The position numbers and the translations under genes were made by a program. A DNA stretch of 64,000 bases from Desulfobacteraceae bacterium (lineage in GTDB: Bacteria > Desulfobacterota > Desulfobacteria > Desulfobacterales > Desulfobacteraceae): NCBI GenBank assembly GCA_024225635.1, contig JAAEMK010001005.1, positions 1 through 64,000 of the forward strand, read 5' to 3'. A model generated the notes under the pieces. That model was given only the letters and a program-made list of their open reading frames with translations. It made no database searches and was not told where the DNA came from. Below, in pieces: positions 9,861 through 18,870 of this stretch. Each line of letters begins with the position of its first letter. Position 1 is the first letter of the stretch.

Positions 9861-10036
9861 AGCAGTTAAAAACATTTCTGATTACCACTTTTTCTCAGCC
9901 AAAGTTAAACACACCCCAATACGCATGCTATCCGGACCGATAGGATGCTTGCAAGGCACAAACCCAATACGGCATTCCTGTTACAACACCCTTGATTCAA
10001 ATCCGGACCGGTCAGCTTTTAAAAAGCCGAAAACAC

Positions 10037-10225
10037 TTATGGATTCAACTCATCATATTTTGAATAGATGGTGTTTTCCTCTTTGAGATGGGCAAGAAGA
10101 CCTTTTTTGGCATCAAGAAGCGCCTTCTGGCCCTCTTTCGAGGCGATGCCGGCACTTTTTATCTCATTGAAAACTCCTGCAATCACAGTGTGCTCTTTCT
10201 TTAACTCTTCAACCAGCCTGGACAT
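10037..10225 (-). CDS. Half-length hemerythrin-like (HHE) protein
   Basis: A 62-aa protein resembling the first two helices of a bacterial hemerythrin HHE domain: LKKEHTVIAGVFNEIK (a His and Glu at ligand-like positions), a KKGLLAHLKEE helix with H-x2-EE, and then an early stop. A full domain is about 130-150 aa with four helices. The ribosome site AAAGGAGG is excellent and the ATG is only 10 nt after the end of the globin-EAL gene, so it is very likely translated from the same mRNA. It may be a truncated relic, or a half-domain that dimerises to bind a di-iron site. A role in O2 or NO handling is inferred from its neighbours. Confidence 0.65.
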   Translation of the reverse strand: MSRLVEELKKEHTVIAGVFNEIKSAGIASKEGQKALLDAKKGLLAHLKEENTIYSKYDELNP

Positions 10226-10235
10226 TCTTCCTCCT

Positions 10236-11450
10236 TTAAATTACTATTTTTTGGATCGGTTCGGGTTTTCCCAGAAAAAATCCCTGGGAATAATCAACAC
10301 CGGCGTCCTTTACCGCCAGATGCACCCCTTGGGAGTGGACAAATTCAGCAATGGTTTCCACCCCCATCTTTTCAGCAAAACTCACGATAGCGTCCACGGC
10401 TATACGATTTTTCCCGTTGTCGGGAAGGTTCCTGATCAGGGAACCGTCAATTTTCAAATAATCGATCTTTATCCTTGTGAGATGGTCAATATTCGAAAAT
10501 CCGGTCCCAAAATCATCAATGGCGATTTTCACCTTAAACTTCTTGACAGCCCGGATAAATTCATTCACCAGTTCATAATTTTCTACCTGCTCTGATTCAA
10601 GAAGCTCAAAGGTGAGTTCACTTCCGATCTGGGGTTGTTCCCGCAGCAATTGGTAAATGAATGCTGTAATTTCTTCGTTTTCAATATCATCAACGGAAAG
10701 ATTGATGGAAAACGGAGTTTTTAGTTTCCCATGGTCTGCAAAGGCGTGTTTAAGCACTTCCCGGGTAATATCCGGGTAGAGCTTGACTTGTTTAGCTATT
10801 GGCAGAAAATCCATGGGAGCAATAACAGTACCGTCTTCTTCTATGATCCTCACCAGGCATTCATACTTCACCACCGCACCATTGCTGTTATCAATGATGG
10901 GTTGATAAAAAGGAACCACGGATGAAGTATCCAACGCCTTTTTTATTGATTTAATAGTTTTAATGATCCGCCTGGTGTCTTCCAGAAGATAGGCACTGGT
11001 CAACACGTCAAGATTGATATCAATCACTTTCTCAATTACGTCCAGGTGTTCCAGCCTGTTACTCTCCACCAGCATCCGGAGAAGGAAACGTCGAACAAAG
11101 TTAAAACTGGCGTTGATATAATGGGTGGGAAGACCTATGCGGGAATGTGCTTCACTGATATGCTTCAGACCGGCAAAATAATCTGCATCATAATTCCCGC
11201 AAAAGAGTCCGAACAACCACTCCCGGATTTTCACATTATGAAGTTCTATAATTTTATCATTTTTCAGAAACGCCTCGGCATGATCAAATTTAAAGATAAA
11301 ATCATAAAATTCACGTACAAAATCATCTGCATTGTTTTCCACCAAAGAAAACAGATCCCTCATTAAAAGAGCTTCCCGGTCGGTCAACTGATAATTGTTT
11401 TTGATGGTTTCGCCAAGGTTGTTTTTGCCGCTGTTTTTTTTACTTTCCAT
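10236..11450 (-). CDS. Globin-coupled sensor EAL-domain c-di-GMP phosphodiesterase
   Basis: A 404-aa protein. Residues about 15-165 match a globin-coupled sensor/protoglobin domain: WLFGLFCGNYDADYF, then EAHSRIGLPTHYI with H102 as the likely proximal haem ligand. Residues about 175-400 are an EAL domain: FYQPIID, ECLVRI (ECL in place of EAL, metal Glu kept at E197), SINLSVDD, ELLESE, IDDFGTGFSN, DYLKIDGSLI, and the end SQGFFLGKP. All catalytic acids appear present, so it should cleave c-di-GMP under control of haem-bound O2 or another gas. It has no membrane segments. It leads a two-gene unit with the half-hemerythrin. Its start overlaps the end of a small VOC-like ORF. Confidence 0.85.
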   Translation of the reverse strand: MESKKNSGKNNLGETIKNNYQLTDREALLMRDLFSLVENNADDFVREFYDFIFKFDHAEAFLKNDKIIELHNVKIREWLFGLFCGNYDADYFAGLKHISEAHSRIGLPTHYINASFNFVRRFLLRMLVESNRLEHLDVIEKVIDINLDVLTSAYLLEDTRRIIKTIKSIKKALDTSSVVPFYQPIIDNSNGAVVKYECLVRIIEEDGTVIAPMDFLPIAKQVKLYPDITREVLKHAFADHGKLKTPFSINLSVDDIENEEITAFIYQLLREQPQIGSELTFELLESEQVENYELVNEFIRAVKKFKVKIAIDDFGTGFSNIDHLTRIKIDYLKIDGSLIRNLPDNGKNRIAVDAIVSFAEKMGVETIAEFVHSQGVHLAVKDAGVDYSQGFFLGKPEPIQKIVI

Positions 11451-11604
11451 AACCGTTCTTTTTTTCCATTGCCGGTTTGCATAATTCCACCGGGCGGTTC
11501 TTGATTGCAGAGGTCAAATCAGTAACCCGGTCCCATGACCAAAATTCAACTGTCTCTTTCCACTTTTTGCAGTACAAAATTGTGTTGGCTGTTTTGATTT
11601 CCAT
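11440..11604 (-). pseudogene. Short VOC (glyoxalase-fold)-like ORF, probably internally deleted
   Basis: A 54-codon frame starts MEIKTANTILYCKKWKETVE, which resembles the first strand and helix of VOC-superfamily proteins (usual length about 120 aa). It then passes directly to EFWS, a string that in this superfamily often ends the last strand, and runs on into a polar tail. This suggests a deletion between two similar VEF/EFWS stretches that removed the middle of the gene. It overlaps the globin-EAL start by 11 nt. No good ribosome site precedes it. The assignment rests on recalled family sequence and is tentative. Confidence 0.4.
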
Positions 11605-11626
11605 GGCAATACCGTTATTGTAGTTT

Positions 11627-12727
11627 CTACTGTTTTGTCATGGTTTTCGGGAACTTTGACGTCTGCATCATCTTGATCATTTTTTCCATTTTTTCAGGGT
11701 CTATTCCGGCAGGAATCCTCCAGGGCATCCTGCTGCGGAGAATATGCTGCCGGTAGGCATCAACCGTAACCTCATTCTGCCAGCGGCCGGTTAACCTGGC
11801 TGCGGTGATCCCCACCGTAAAAAAGGCGATCAGAACCAGGGCGATTCTCTTTTGACCCATTGGGGCATTCCCAGATAAAAGGGAGAAACCGATGGCGTTT
11901 TCCCGGGGACAGACATCAACACACCTAAGGCATGCAGAACATTCCAAAGAATTGATTTGCGCCTTTTCCATGATTGAAATCCTTCCGGGGCAGACCTTTT
12001 CACATTTTCCACAGTTGATACAGTTCCGGTCGTCTCTCTTGATTTTTCCCATACCGAAAAAGCTGATCACCCCAAGGATAGCGCCATAGGGGCACAGATA
12101 GCGGCACCAGAAATTTCGAACAATCACGGAGAGGATCAGAAGAACTGTAATTACCCAGAAGGATGTGAACGAGATTTTGGTAAAGAATTCCAGCATCTTA
12201 ACATCAGCAAAGGTATTGTAGGGGCTCTGAATGAATTGGTCAAGGGCGGCAACGGGCATTTTAAAAAATACATTCCACAGGAAAAAACCTGCAATGGCAT
12301 ATTTGATTCCCCTCAAAGGAAGATCCACCCATTTGGGAAGATCCATCTGTTTTTTAAACAGATATAAATGGAGTTTTGCCAAGTGATCGGACAGAAGTCC
12401 AAAGGGACAGATCCAACTGCAGAACCCTTTTTTAACCACAAGGGCCGTTGCGCAGATGATGAGAAAAATCACCAGGGCGGAGGGATGTACCGTATTAAAA
12501 ATACCGGTGCATAGAAAATATTTCAGGCTGACCAGGGCGCTGATGGGCAGGAAGGCTTCCACTCCGGGGGGCCTGTCCAAGGTTATTGCCGCTCCGGATT
12601 CAAGCTGGGCAACGAACAAATAAAACTTGATGCCTATGAAAAGGGTGATAAGAAAAAAGAGAATCTGCACGCCTCGTCTTACGGCAATCAGGCCTCGTGT
12701 ATTCGATGTTTTGAACTGATCCATCAT
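11627..12727 (-). CDS. NapH/NosR-type polyferredoxin membrane protein
   Basis: A 366-aa membrane iron-sulfur protein with about six helices. Two cytoplasmic CxxxCP-type motifs follow helices (CSWICPFG and CRYLCPYGA), as in NapH, NosR and CcoG. A double 4Fe-4S ferredoxin domain follows: CINCGKCEKVCP and CSACLRCVDVCP. One more helix comes after, then a Met/Lys-rich tail (MEKMIKMMQ). Such proteins pass electrons from the quinone pool to reductases. No reductase gene is adjacent, so the partner is unknown. An FNR/HcpR-type box 112 bp upstream suggests anaerobic or nitrosative control, shared with hcp. Confidence 0.85.
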   Translation of the reverse strand: MMDQFKTSNTRGLIAVRRGVQILFFLITLFIGIKFYLFVAQLESGAAITLDRPPGVEAFLPISALVSLKYFLCTGIFNTVHPSALVIFLIICATALVVKKGFCSWICPFGLLSDHLAKLHLYLFKKQMDLPKWVDLPLRGIKYAIAGFFLWNVFFKMPVAALDQFIQSPYNTFADVKMLEFFTKISFTSFWVITVLLILSVIVRNFWCRYLCPYGAILGVISFFGMGKIKRDDRNCINCGKCEKVCPGRISIMEKAQINSLECSACLRCVDVCPRENAIGFSLLSGNAPMGQKRIALVLIAFFTVGITAARLTGRWQNEVTVDAYRQHILRSRMPWRIPAGIDPEKMEKMIKMMQTSKFPKTMTKQ

Positions 12728-12810
12728 TTCTATAATCCTTTATGGTTACACACGGCGCCAAGGGTTGAAATTGCGGACATTTTTTTGCATTGGCTTATCC
12801 TGTACTCTTT

Positions 12811-12852
12811 TCTATACCGTGTACCCGTAAAAAAAGATTTGACGCAGATCAA
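12811..12852 (-). promoter_or_regulatory. FNR/HcpR-type box and promoter of the NapH-like gene
   Basis: On the minus strand TTGATCTGCGTCAA (12852-12839) matches the FNR/HcpR palindrome in nine of ten arm bases. A TATAGA -10 element lies at 12816-12811. The predicted start near 12804 places the box centre at about -41.5, again the class II position, as for hcp 5 kb away. Confidence 0.65.
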
Positions 12853-12884
12853 AGAATTTATTTTGCATTATAAATGCCTGTGGC

Positions 12885-15800
12885 TCAATCCTCTTCCAGG
12901 GGGGCGACCAGGTTCAGGTCGGCCAGGATGATATAAAGGCAGGGCACGATCACCAGGACCAGGAGGGTGGACGCCAGAAGCCCGAACACGATGCTCACGG
13001 CCAGGGGAATAAGAATCTGGGCCTGGAGACTTCTTTCAGCCAAAAGGGGCAACAAACCGGCAATGGTGGTCATGGAGGTCAAAAGCACGGCCCGGAACCT
13101 CTCCCGGCTCGCATGGCTGGCCGCCTGGAGAACGTCCTGGCCAGCCCTGCGCCGGATCTTGATGAATTCGATCAGAAGAATGGAATCGTTGACCACGATA
13201 CCCGCCAGGGAGACCGCCCCCAGGATACCCGGCATGGAAAGCTCCAGTCCCATGAACAGATGGCCCCAGATCACCCCGATAAAGGCAAAGGGAATGGCGA
13301 CCATGACCACCATGGGTTCCAGGTAACTTCGGAACTGAAAGCTCAGGAGGATAAAAATTCCCAGAAGGCCGATCATAAAGCCCCGGCGCAGGGAACCTCC
13401 GGTCTTGGCCGATTCATCGGCCTCCCCCTTGAGTTCGACCCTTACCCCCGGATAGTTCTGTTTTAGCACAGGGAGAAAATCCCGGGTCACCATGCCCATT
13501 ATCTGCTTTACATTGGCGATCCTGGGGTCCACATCCCCCTGGACGGTTACGGTTCTGAGTCCGTCCACGGAACCGATCCGGGCATAGCCCCGGCCCCGGG
13601 TGATATCAGCCACAGACTCCAGGGGAGCCTGTTTTCCGCCCGGCAGGGTGACATGGAAATAGCTCAGGTCGTCCAGGCTGTTCTTGTCTTCATCCCGGAG
13701 GCGGACATCAATTTCATAGGATTCCCGGCCCACCTGAATTTCACTGGCCGTGCTGCCGTAATAAGCGCTCCTGAGTTGGCTTGCAAGGGTCTGGGCATCC
13801 AGGCCAAGGCCTTTGGCCCCCGGCTTCATCCGGACCCGGATTTCCGGCTTTCCCGGCCTCAGGTCATCGGAGAGATCAAACACACCGTTTAACCGGTTGA
13901 GCCGCCCCTGGAGATCCAGGGAAGCCTTTTTCAGCACGCCCAGGTCAGACCCCATTAGGCGAATATCAATGGCCCGTCCGGAAGCTTTGATGCCCGGCTC
14001 GGAGAATTTAAGGGAAATTACATCGGAAACAGGGCCGATATATTCCCGCCAGAGGTTGAGCACGTCATCCACCTTGGCATTCCGGGTCTCCGCGGCCAGT
14101 AGATCCACCGATATGGTTGCCACATGGGCCCCGGATTCGTTGGCGTCGGAGTTGACATTGTATTGGACCGAGACATTCTCCACAAGGTCCATGCCCGGAG
14201 GCTGGTCAGGGGCGAAGGTCATGTTGACCCTGTCCAGTGCGTCTGTCAGTTGGTTAACCGTGATCCGGGTACGTTCCAGGGGCGTCCCCTGGGGGAGAAG
14301 AATCCGGGCCTGTATCACATTCCCGTCCACCTCGGGAAAGGCCTTGAACTTCAGGAATCCTCCCAGGATCATGCCCATGGAGACGATAAAGGCGGCCATG
14401 GTAATTCCGACAAAAAGATAACGCCATCCCACGGCAAAATCCACCATTGGTCCCACAACCTTTTCACGCAAATCATCGATCCGGCCGTCAAACCAGGTAC
14501 GAAACCGGCTGACCCGGGCTTCACCGTTCCGGGCAAGGGCATGGCTAAGGTGGGAGGGAAGTATCCAAAACGCCTCTATCAGGCTCACGGCCATGACCAG
14601 GATCAGCACCACCGGCATCACCTTCAGGATCTTTCCTATGTTCCCCTCAAGAAAGCACAGGGGACCGAATACGCAGATGGTGGTGGTAAAAGAGGCTATC
14701 ACCCCGTTCTTGACTTCGCTGACCCCGTCCACCACCGCATCCAGGGGCGTTTTTCCCTTTGACAGGTGGGTGGCGATATTTTCTGCGATCACGATGGCAT
14801 CGTCCATGAGCAGCCCCAGACCGATGAGCAGCCCCACCATAGTGAGCATGTTAAGGGTGAAGTTGATCTGGGGCATGACGAAAAAGGCCCCAAAAAAAGC
14901 CACCGGCAACCCCATTACGACCCAGAAGCTGAGCCGGACGTTAAAAAAGAGCCAGAGGGTGAAAAAAACCAGGATCAATCCCTGGATGCCGTTTTTCACA
15001 AGCATCTGGAGCCGGTCAGCCACAATGGAGGCCATGTCCTGGGTCAGGGTCAGCTCAATCCCTTCCGGACTTTGCTTTTGCTCTTTTTCCACAAATGCTT
15101 TAACGGCTTCATAGATATCAAGGCTATCCTCGGTTTTGGTCATGGTGACGGAAAGGAGTCCCGCCCGCTTGCCGTTGAAGAAGTATGCCTCCTCCCCCAG
15201 TTCAAAGAGATCCCGAATCCTGGCAATCTCCCCCAGATGAATTTCGCCCCCTGTTTCGCTTGCCACCACCACCAGGTCATGGAATTCCAGGGGGGTTTTT
15301 CTTTCATCCGTGAACCGCACCAGAATATCCTGGTCCCGGGTTTCCACGGCCCCTGCGGGCAGGTCCACACTCTGTCTCTTAATAGCCGCCGCAATATCAG
15401 CCATGGAAATCCCGTACTGCATGGCGACACCGGCCGGAATCTCGATCCGGATCTGCCGGTCGGAAAATCCGTTCACCGCAACCAGGCTTATTCCCGTATC
15501 CCGTTTCAACCGGTCCTTCAGGTCCTCGCAATAAGTTTTAAGGTCGGCAAGGGACATGGGACCGGACACGGCAATGGAAATGACCTGGTCCGTGCGGTTG
15601 AGTTCCCTGACCACGGGCTCTTCCGTTCTTTCGGGAAAATCGTCAATGGCATCCACCTCGGTCTTGATGTCTGCCAGAAAAGTCCGGATATCCGCCCCCG
15701 GCTCCATTTCAACAACCACCCTGCCCCTGCCCTCCCTGGCTTCGGCGGTGATCTCTTCAACGTAATTGACACTGTCCACGGCATCTTCGATCCTGCGGCA

Positions 15801-15983
15801 GACGGCATCTTCAACATCCTCCGTGGTGGCTCCGGGGTAAACCACGGTTATTTCCACCTTGTCTTCGGAAAAATCGGGAAAAGTCTCCCGCCTCAGGGAG
15901 GCGATGGAGAGAACCCCCAGGGCCAGGATGATTATCATCAGCAGGTTGGCGGCGGTGGGGTGTTTGGCAAAAAAACGAATCAT
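12885..15983 (-). CDS. RND-family efflux permease (HAE1/AcrB type)
   Basis: A 1032-aa inner-membrane pump of normal length, with a first helix at residues 10-30, two large periplasmic loops and twelve expected membrane helices. The proton-relay acids are visible in GLGLLMDDAIVIAENI. The N-terminal porter pattern (RRETFPDFSEDKVEITVVYPGATTEDVEDAV) and the late VNDSILLIEFI segment are typical of the family. It should export hydrophobic drugs, solvents or lipids by proton antiport with the adaptor and outer-membrane factor encoded just upstream. It is the last gene of the tetR-nodT-mfp-rnd set, 12 bp after the adaptor. The substrate cannot be told from sequence. Confidence 0.95.
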   Translation of the reverse strand: MIRFFAKHPTAANLLMIIILALGVLSIASLRRETFPDFSEDKVEITVVYPGATTEDVEDAVCRRIEDAVDSVNYVEEITAEAREGRGRVVVEMEPGADIRTFLADIKTEVDAIDDFPERTEEPVVRELNRTDQVISIAVSGPMSLADLKTYCEDLKDRLKRDTGISLVAVNGFSDRQIRIEIPAGVAMQYGISMADIAAAIKRQSVDLPAGAVETRDQDILVRFTDERKTPLEFHDLVVVASETGGEIHLGEIARIRDLFELGEEAYFFNGKRAGLLSVTMTKTEDSLDIYEAVKAFVEKEQKQSPEGIELTLTQDMASIVADRLQMLVKNGIQGLILVFFTLWLFFNVRLSFWVVMGLPVAFFGAFFVMPQINFTLNMLTMVGLLIGLGLLMDDAIVIAENIATHLSKGKTPLDAVVDGVSEVKNGVIASFTTTICVFGPLCFLEGNIGKILKVMPVVLILVMAVSLIEAFWILPSHLSHALARNGEARVSRFRTWFDGRIDDLREKVVGPMVDFAVGWRYLFVGITMAAFIVSMGMILGGFLKFKAFPEVDGNVIQARILLPQGTPLERTRITVNQLTDALDRVNMTFAPDQPPGMDLVENVSVQYNVNSDANESGAHVATISVDLLAAETRNAKVDDVLNLWREYIGPVSDVISLKFSEPGIKASGRAIDIRLMGSDLGVLKKASLDLQGRLNRLNGVFDLSDDLRPGKPEIRVRMKPGAKGLGLDAQTLASQLRSAYYGSTASEIQVGRESYEIDVRLRDEDKNSLDDLSYFHVTLPGGKQAPLESVADITRGRGYARIGSVDGLRTVTVQGDVDPRIANVKQIMGMVTRDFLPVLKQNYPGVRVELKGEADESAKTGGSLRRGFMIGLLGIFILLSFQFRSYLEPMVVMVAIPFAFIGVIWGHLFMGLELSMPGILGAVSLAGIVVNDSILLIEFIKIRRRAGQDVLQAASHASRERFRAVLLTSMTTIAGLLPLLAERSLQAQILIPLAVSIVFGLLASTLLVLVIVPCLYIILADLNLVAPLEED

Positions 15984-15995
15984 GGGATCTGGCTC

Positions 15996-17381
15996 CTAAT
16001 GGCTGTTGCTGCCTGCCTGGGTTATAAGCCGTTGTTGCAGCTCTTTATCTTCGGTTGCCTCCAGGAGCATCCCGTCGATGGCAGGGGTCAGGTCCGACAC
16101 CACAATCTGCTCACCATGATCGAGGCCCGGCTTGAGCACGTAAAAATCCCCCTGGGCAAACTCCACCCGGACAGGCCTGCGCACAAGGCGGCTTTCCGGT
16201 CCCACCACATAGACCTTGTCTTCATGGAGGGCGGATCGGGGAATCACGGTCCTCTGGCTCAAAGGCTTCCCGCTGATCTCAACCTCACAGAACATGTTGC
16301 GCACCAGGGGAGGACGGACACCCAGGATGATCTGCTCATAGGGTTTTTCCACCACCACGATGATGCCCATGGTCCGGGTCTGGGGATCAATGGTGGCCCC
16401 GGCCCTTGCAAAATCGGCATCCCATTGGGTATCAAAGCCGTCGTTCACCAGGCGCACCTTGACTTTCAGGTCCAGCATTTTTCTGAGCATGTCCATCTTG
16501 ATAAGATCCCTGAATACAATGTCTTTGGCGGTGACGGACCCGTCAACGGACAAAAAAAGCCGGATCATCTTCTCCATGGACACCTGGGCCGTCATCTCCA
16601 CCCGTTCCGTGCCATCGGCTTTGGCGAGGATCTGCCCGGCCTGGACAAATTGCCCCACCTCGACCCGGGTTTCGGTGATACGGCAGTTAAAGGGAACATG
16701 AATCCGGGTCCGGTCAAGATCCACCCTGGCCTTGGCAAGCTTTACCAGGTTCAGGTCAAGCTGGGCTTTCAGGGCCTGGCGGTTTGCGGGGATAAGGGTG
16801 AGGGCGTTTTCCAGATCCTGGACCAGGATGCGCTGGGTCTGGTAGTTCATCCTGGCCTTGTCCAGGGCACTTTCCGAAATGGCCCGGGTTCTCCTTGCCG
16901 TTTCATTCCGTTCCAGCTCCTTTTTTTTAAGTGCCAGGAGGGATTGCTGAATCTCCAGGAGCCTGCCGGTATTTTGCTCATTTTTATCAAGCTCTGTCAG
17001 CCTTGCCCGGATGTTCTTGATCTCTGCCTCGGCCTGATTCACGGCCAGCTGATAATCCGTGGGGTCCAGGGTGATGAGAAGGTCCCCTTTTCCGGCAAAA
17101 TTGCCTTTGCTGAAAACCTGGCTGGTCCCAATCACCTTGCCGCTCACTTCAGGCACCACCTGCCACACCTTGTCCGGTTCCACATACCCGTACCCGAGAA
17201 CACTTGGGACCACATCCATGGGTTGAATCTCAAGGGTGCGAACCTTGCGGACGGCTTCCTTGACAGGCAGTTTTTCAGGGCCCTTTTTCAACCCTTTCAG
17301 CACTCCCACGAAGATCAGGGCACAAACAACCGGGACGACGATCAACCCGCGCTTCAGCATCTCTTTCTGTCTCTCTTTCAT
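15996..17381 (-). CDS. RND periplasmic adaptor (membrane fusion protein)
   Basis: A 461-aa adaptor anchored by one N-terminal helix (LIVVPVVCALIFVGVLKG). A lipoyl half-motif (VVPEVSGKVIGTSQVFSKG), a long coiled-coil hairpin rich in Lys, Glu and Arg (about 110-210), and the second half (TRIHVPFNCRITETRVEVGQFVQAG) follow in order, then beta-barrel and membrane-proximal domains. It links the RND pump to the NodT outer-membrane factor. The ATG at 17381 is chosen over an upstream start because it overlaps the nodT stop as ATGA, a common sign of translational coupling. Confidence 0.92.
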   Translation of the reverse strand: MKERQKEMLKRGLIVVPVVCALIFVGVLKGLKKGPEKLPVKEAVRKVRTLEIQPMDVVPSVLGYGYVEPDKVWQVVPEVSGKVIGTSQVFSKGNFAGKGDLLITLDPTDYQLAVNQAEAEIKNIRARLTELDKNEQNTGRLLEIQQSLLALKKKELERNETARRTRAISESALDKARMNYQTQRILVQDLENALTLIPANRQALKAQLDLNLVKLAKARVDLDRTRIHVPFNCRITETRVEVGQFVQAGQILAKADGTERVEMTAQVSMEKMIRLFLSVDGSVTAKDIVFRDLIKMDMLRKMLDLKVKVRLVNDGFDTQWDADFARAGATIDPQTRTMGIIVVVEKPYEQIILGVRPPLVRNMFCEVEISGKPLSQRTVIPRSALHEDKVYVVGPESRLVRRPVRVEFAQGDFYVLKPGLDHGEQIVVSDLTPAIDGMLLEATEDKELQQRLITQAGSNSH

Positions 17382-18850
17382 GGCTTTGTTTTCCTGTAAT
17401 TCAATGATGGGGCCAATGGATTCCACCCGCCGCCCAGGGCCTTATACAGGCTCACCAGGTTGACGACCACCGCTTCCCTGCTTTGGGCCAGCTGATCCTG
17501 AAGACTTAAAAGGGAACGCTGGGCTTCCAGGACATTCTGGAAATCGATGAGCCCGGCCCGGTATTGATTTTGGGCAATGTCAGCGGCAGCCCGGGCCGCC
17601 CCGGCTGCTTTTTCCAGGGCCCCCCTGCGGACCTGCTCCTGGGCGTAGCCGGTCAAGGCGTTCTCCACTTCCTCAAGGGCCAGAAGAATGACAGCTTCGT
17701 AGTGAATCAGGGCCTGTTCCTGGAGAGCGGTCTCAACCTTGATGCTTTGACGGACGGCGCCGGCATTGAATATGTTCCAGGAAAAATTCGGCCCCAGGCC
17801 GTAGGTGGTGCTGCCTGTCCTGAAAAGGTTGCGGTCGGAAAGGGCCTCCAGGCCGATGGAGCCCGTGAGGCTCAGGCTGGGATACAGCTTGGCCGTGGCC
17901 ACGCCGATGCGCGCGGTCCGGGCCGCAAGTTCCCTCTCTGCCTGCCTCACATCCGGCCTCCGGCGCAAGAGATCCGCAGGGATACCCACGGCGATCTCAA
18001 GGGGGGTCACGGGAATGGGAACCTCCTGGTCAAGCTCAAGACTACCGGGAGTTTCACCCAGAAGCACGGCCAGGCGATTTTGAGCCCGGACAAGCCCGGT
18101 GTGGAGGAAGGGAATATTGGCCCGGGTGGTTTCCAGGTTGTACCGGGCCTGCTCCAGATCCAGGGCACTGACGATCCCGGCCTGGAATTTTTTTTGAACC
18201 ATGTCAAAGCTCTCCTGCTGGGCCGCCAGGTTGGCCCTGGCAATGGCCAGCCGGGCTTGATAGGAGCGTACATCAACATAGTTGCGTGCAACCTCCGCGG
18301 CCAGGGTGACCCAGGCATGGGTCAAAGCCTCCCGGCTTGCCTCAAGATTGGCATCCGCCGCTTCCAGGCCACGTTCGATGCCGCCAAAGAGATCCAGTTC
18401 CCAGCCGGCATCAAACCCGGTCTGATAAAGATCGCGCTCACTTCCGGTGCCGGAGTCTTCACTGGCCCGGCTCCTCTTAAGGCTTGCGCCGAGGCCAAGG
18501 CCGGGAAACCGGTCTGCCGCTGCAATTCCCCGGCTGGCACGGGCCTGCCGTACCCTTGCCCGGGCCTGCCCCAGGTCCAGGTTCCCCTCCAGGGCCCGCT
18601 GGATGAAATCCGTGAGTTGGGGATCATTCAGGGTGGTCCACCACTGGGCCAGGAGCCCGGTATCCACCGCCTCCCCCCTGAGACCGTCATCCAGGGGCGA
18701 ATGCCAGTTCACGGGTTCTTCAATCTCAGGCGGGCTGTAGTCCGGTCCAACAGCAACGCAACCCGCCAGCACCAGGGCCGGAATCCACAGCATAAGCCCC
18801 CACGTAAAAAGAGCCCCCGGACTTTTTTTGGGTATTTTCGAATCATCCAT
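17378..18850 (-). CDS. NodT/OprM-family outer-membrane efflux lipoprotein
   Basis: A 490-aa outer-membrane channel. The N-terminus has a lipoprotein signal with lipobox VLAGC (Cys31) after a hydrophobic stretch, and then VAVGPDYSPPEIEEP, the usual NodT start. Two repeated OEP domains of long helices follow (for example QARARVRQARASRG, ARYNLETTRANI, QYRAGLIDFQNVLEAQRSLL). As a trimer it should form the exit duct for the RND pump. It begins 20 bp after the TetR stop and overlaps the adaptor by 4 nt. Confidence 0.93.
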   Translation of the reverse strand: MDDSKIPKKSPGALFTWGLMLWIPALVLAGCVAVGPDYSPPEIEEPVNWHSPLDDGLRGEAVDTGLLAQWWTTLNDPQLTDFIQRALEGNLDLGQARARVRQARASRGIAAADRFPGLGLGASLKRSRASEDSGTGSERDLYQTGFDAGWELDLFGGIERGLEAADANLEASREALTHAWVTLAAEVARNYVDVRSYQARLAIARANLAAQQESFDMVQKKFQAGIVSALDLEQARYNLETTRANIPFLHTGLVRAQNRLAVLLGETPGSLELDQEVPIPVTPLEIAVGIPADLLRRRPDVRQAERELAARTARIGVATAKLYPSLSLTGSIGLEALSDRNLFRTGSTTYGLGPNFSWNIFNAGAVRQSIKVETALQEQALIHYEAVILLALEEVENALTGYAQEQVRRGALEKAAGAARAAADIAQNQYRAGLIDFQNVLEAQRSLLSLQDQLAQSREAVVVNLVSLYKALGGGWNPLAPSLNYRKTKP

Positions 18851-18870
18851 GGTTGGTCCCTTTCTTTGGC

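Noticed and set aside
9930-10010. Direct repeat ATCCGGACCG at 9930 and 10001
   Set aside because: Ten bases, 71 bp apart, with no link to a start or known site; likely chance.
14766-17399. Very long plus-strand open frame (877 codons) opposite the efflux genes
   Set aside because: It is antisense to the RND permease and adaptor, which have clear family motifs. Its His/Gly/Pro-rich composition is what a shadow frame of GC-rich coding DNA gives.
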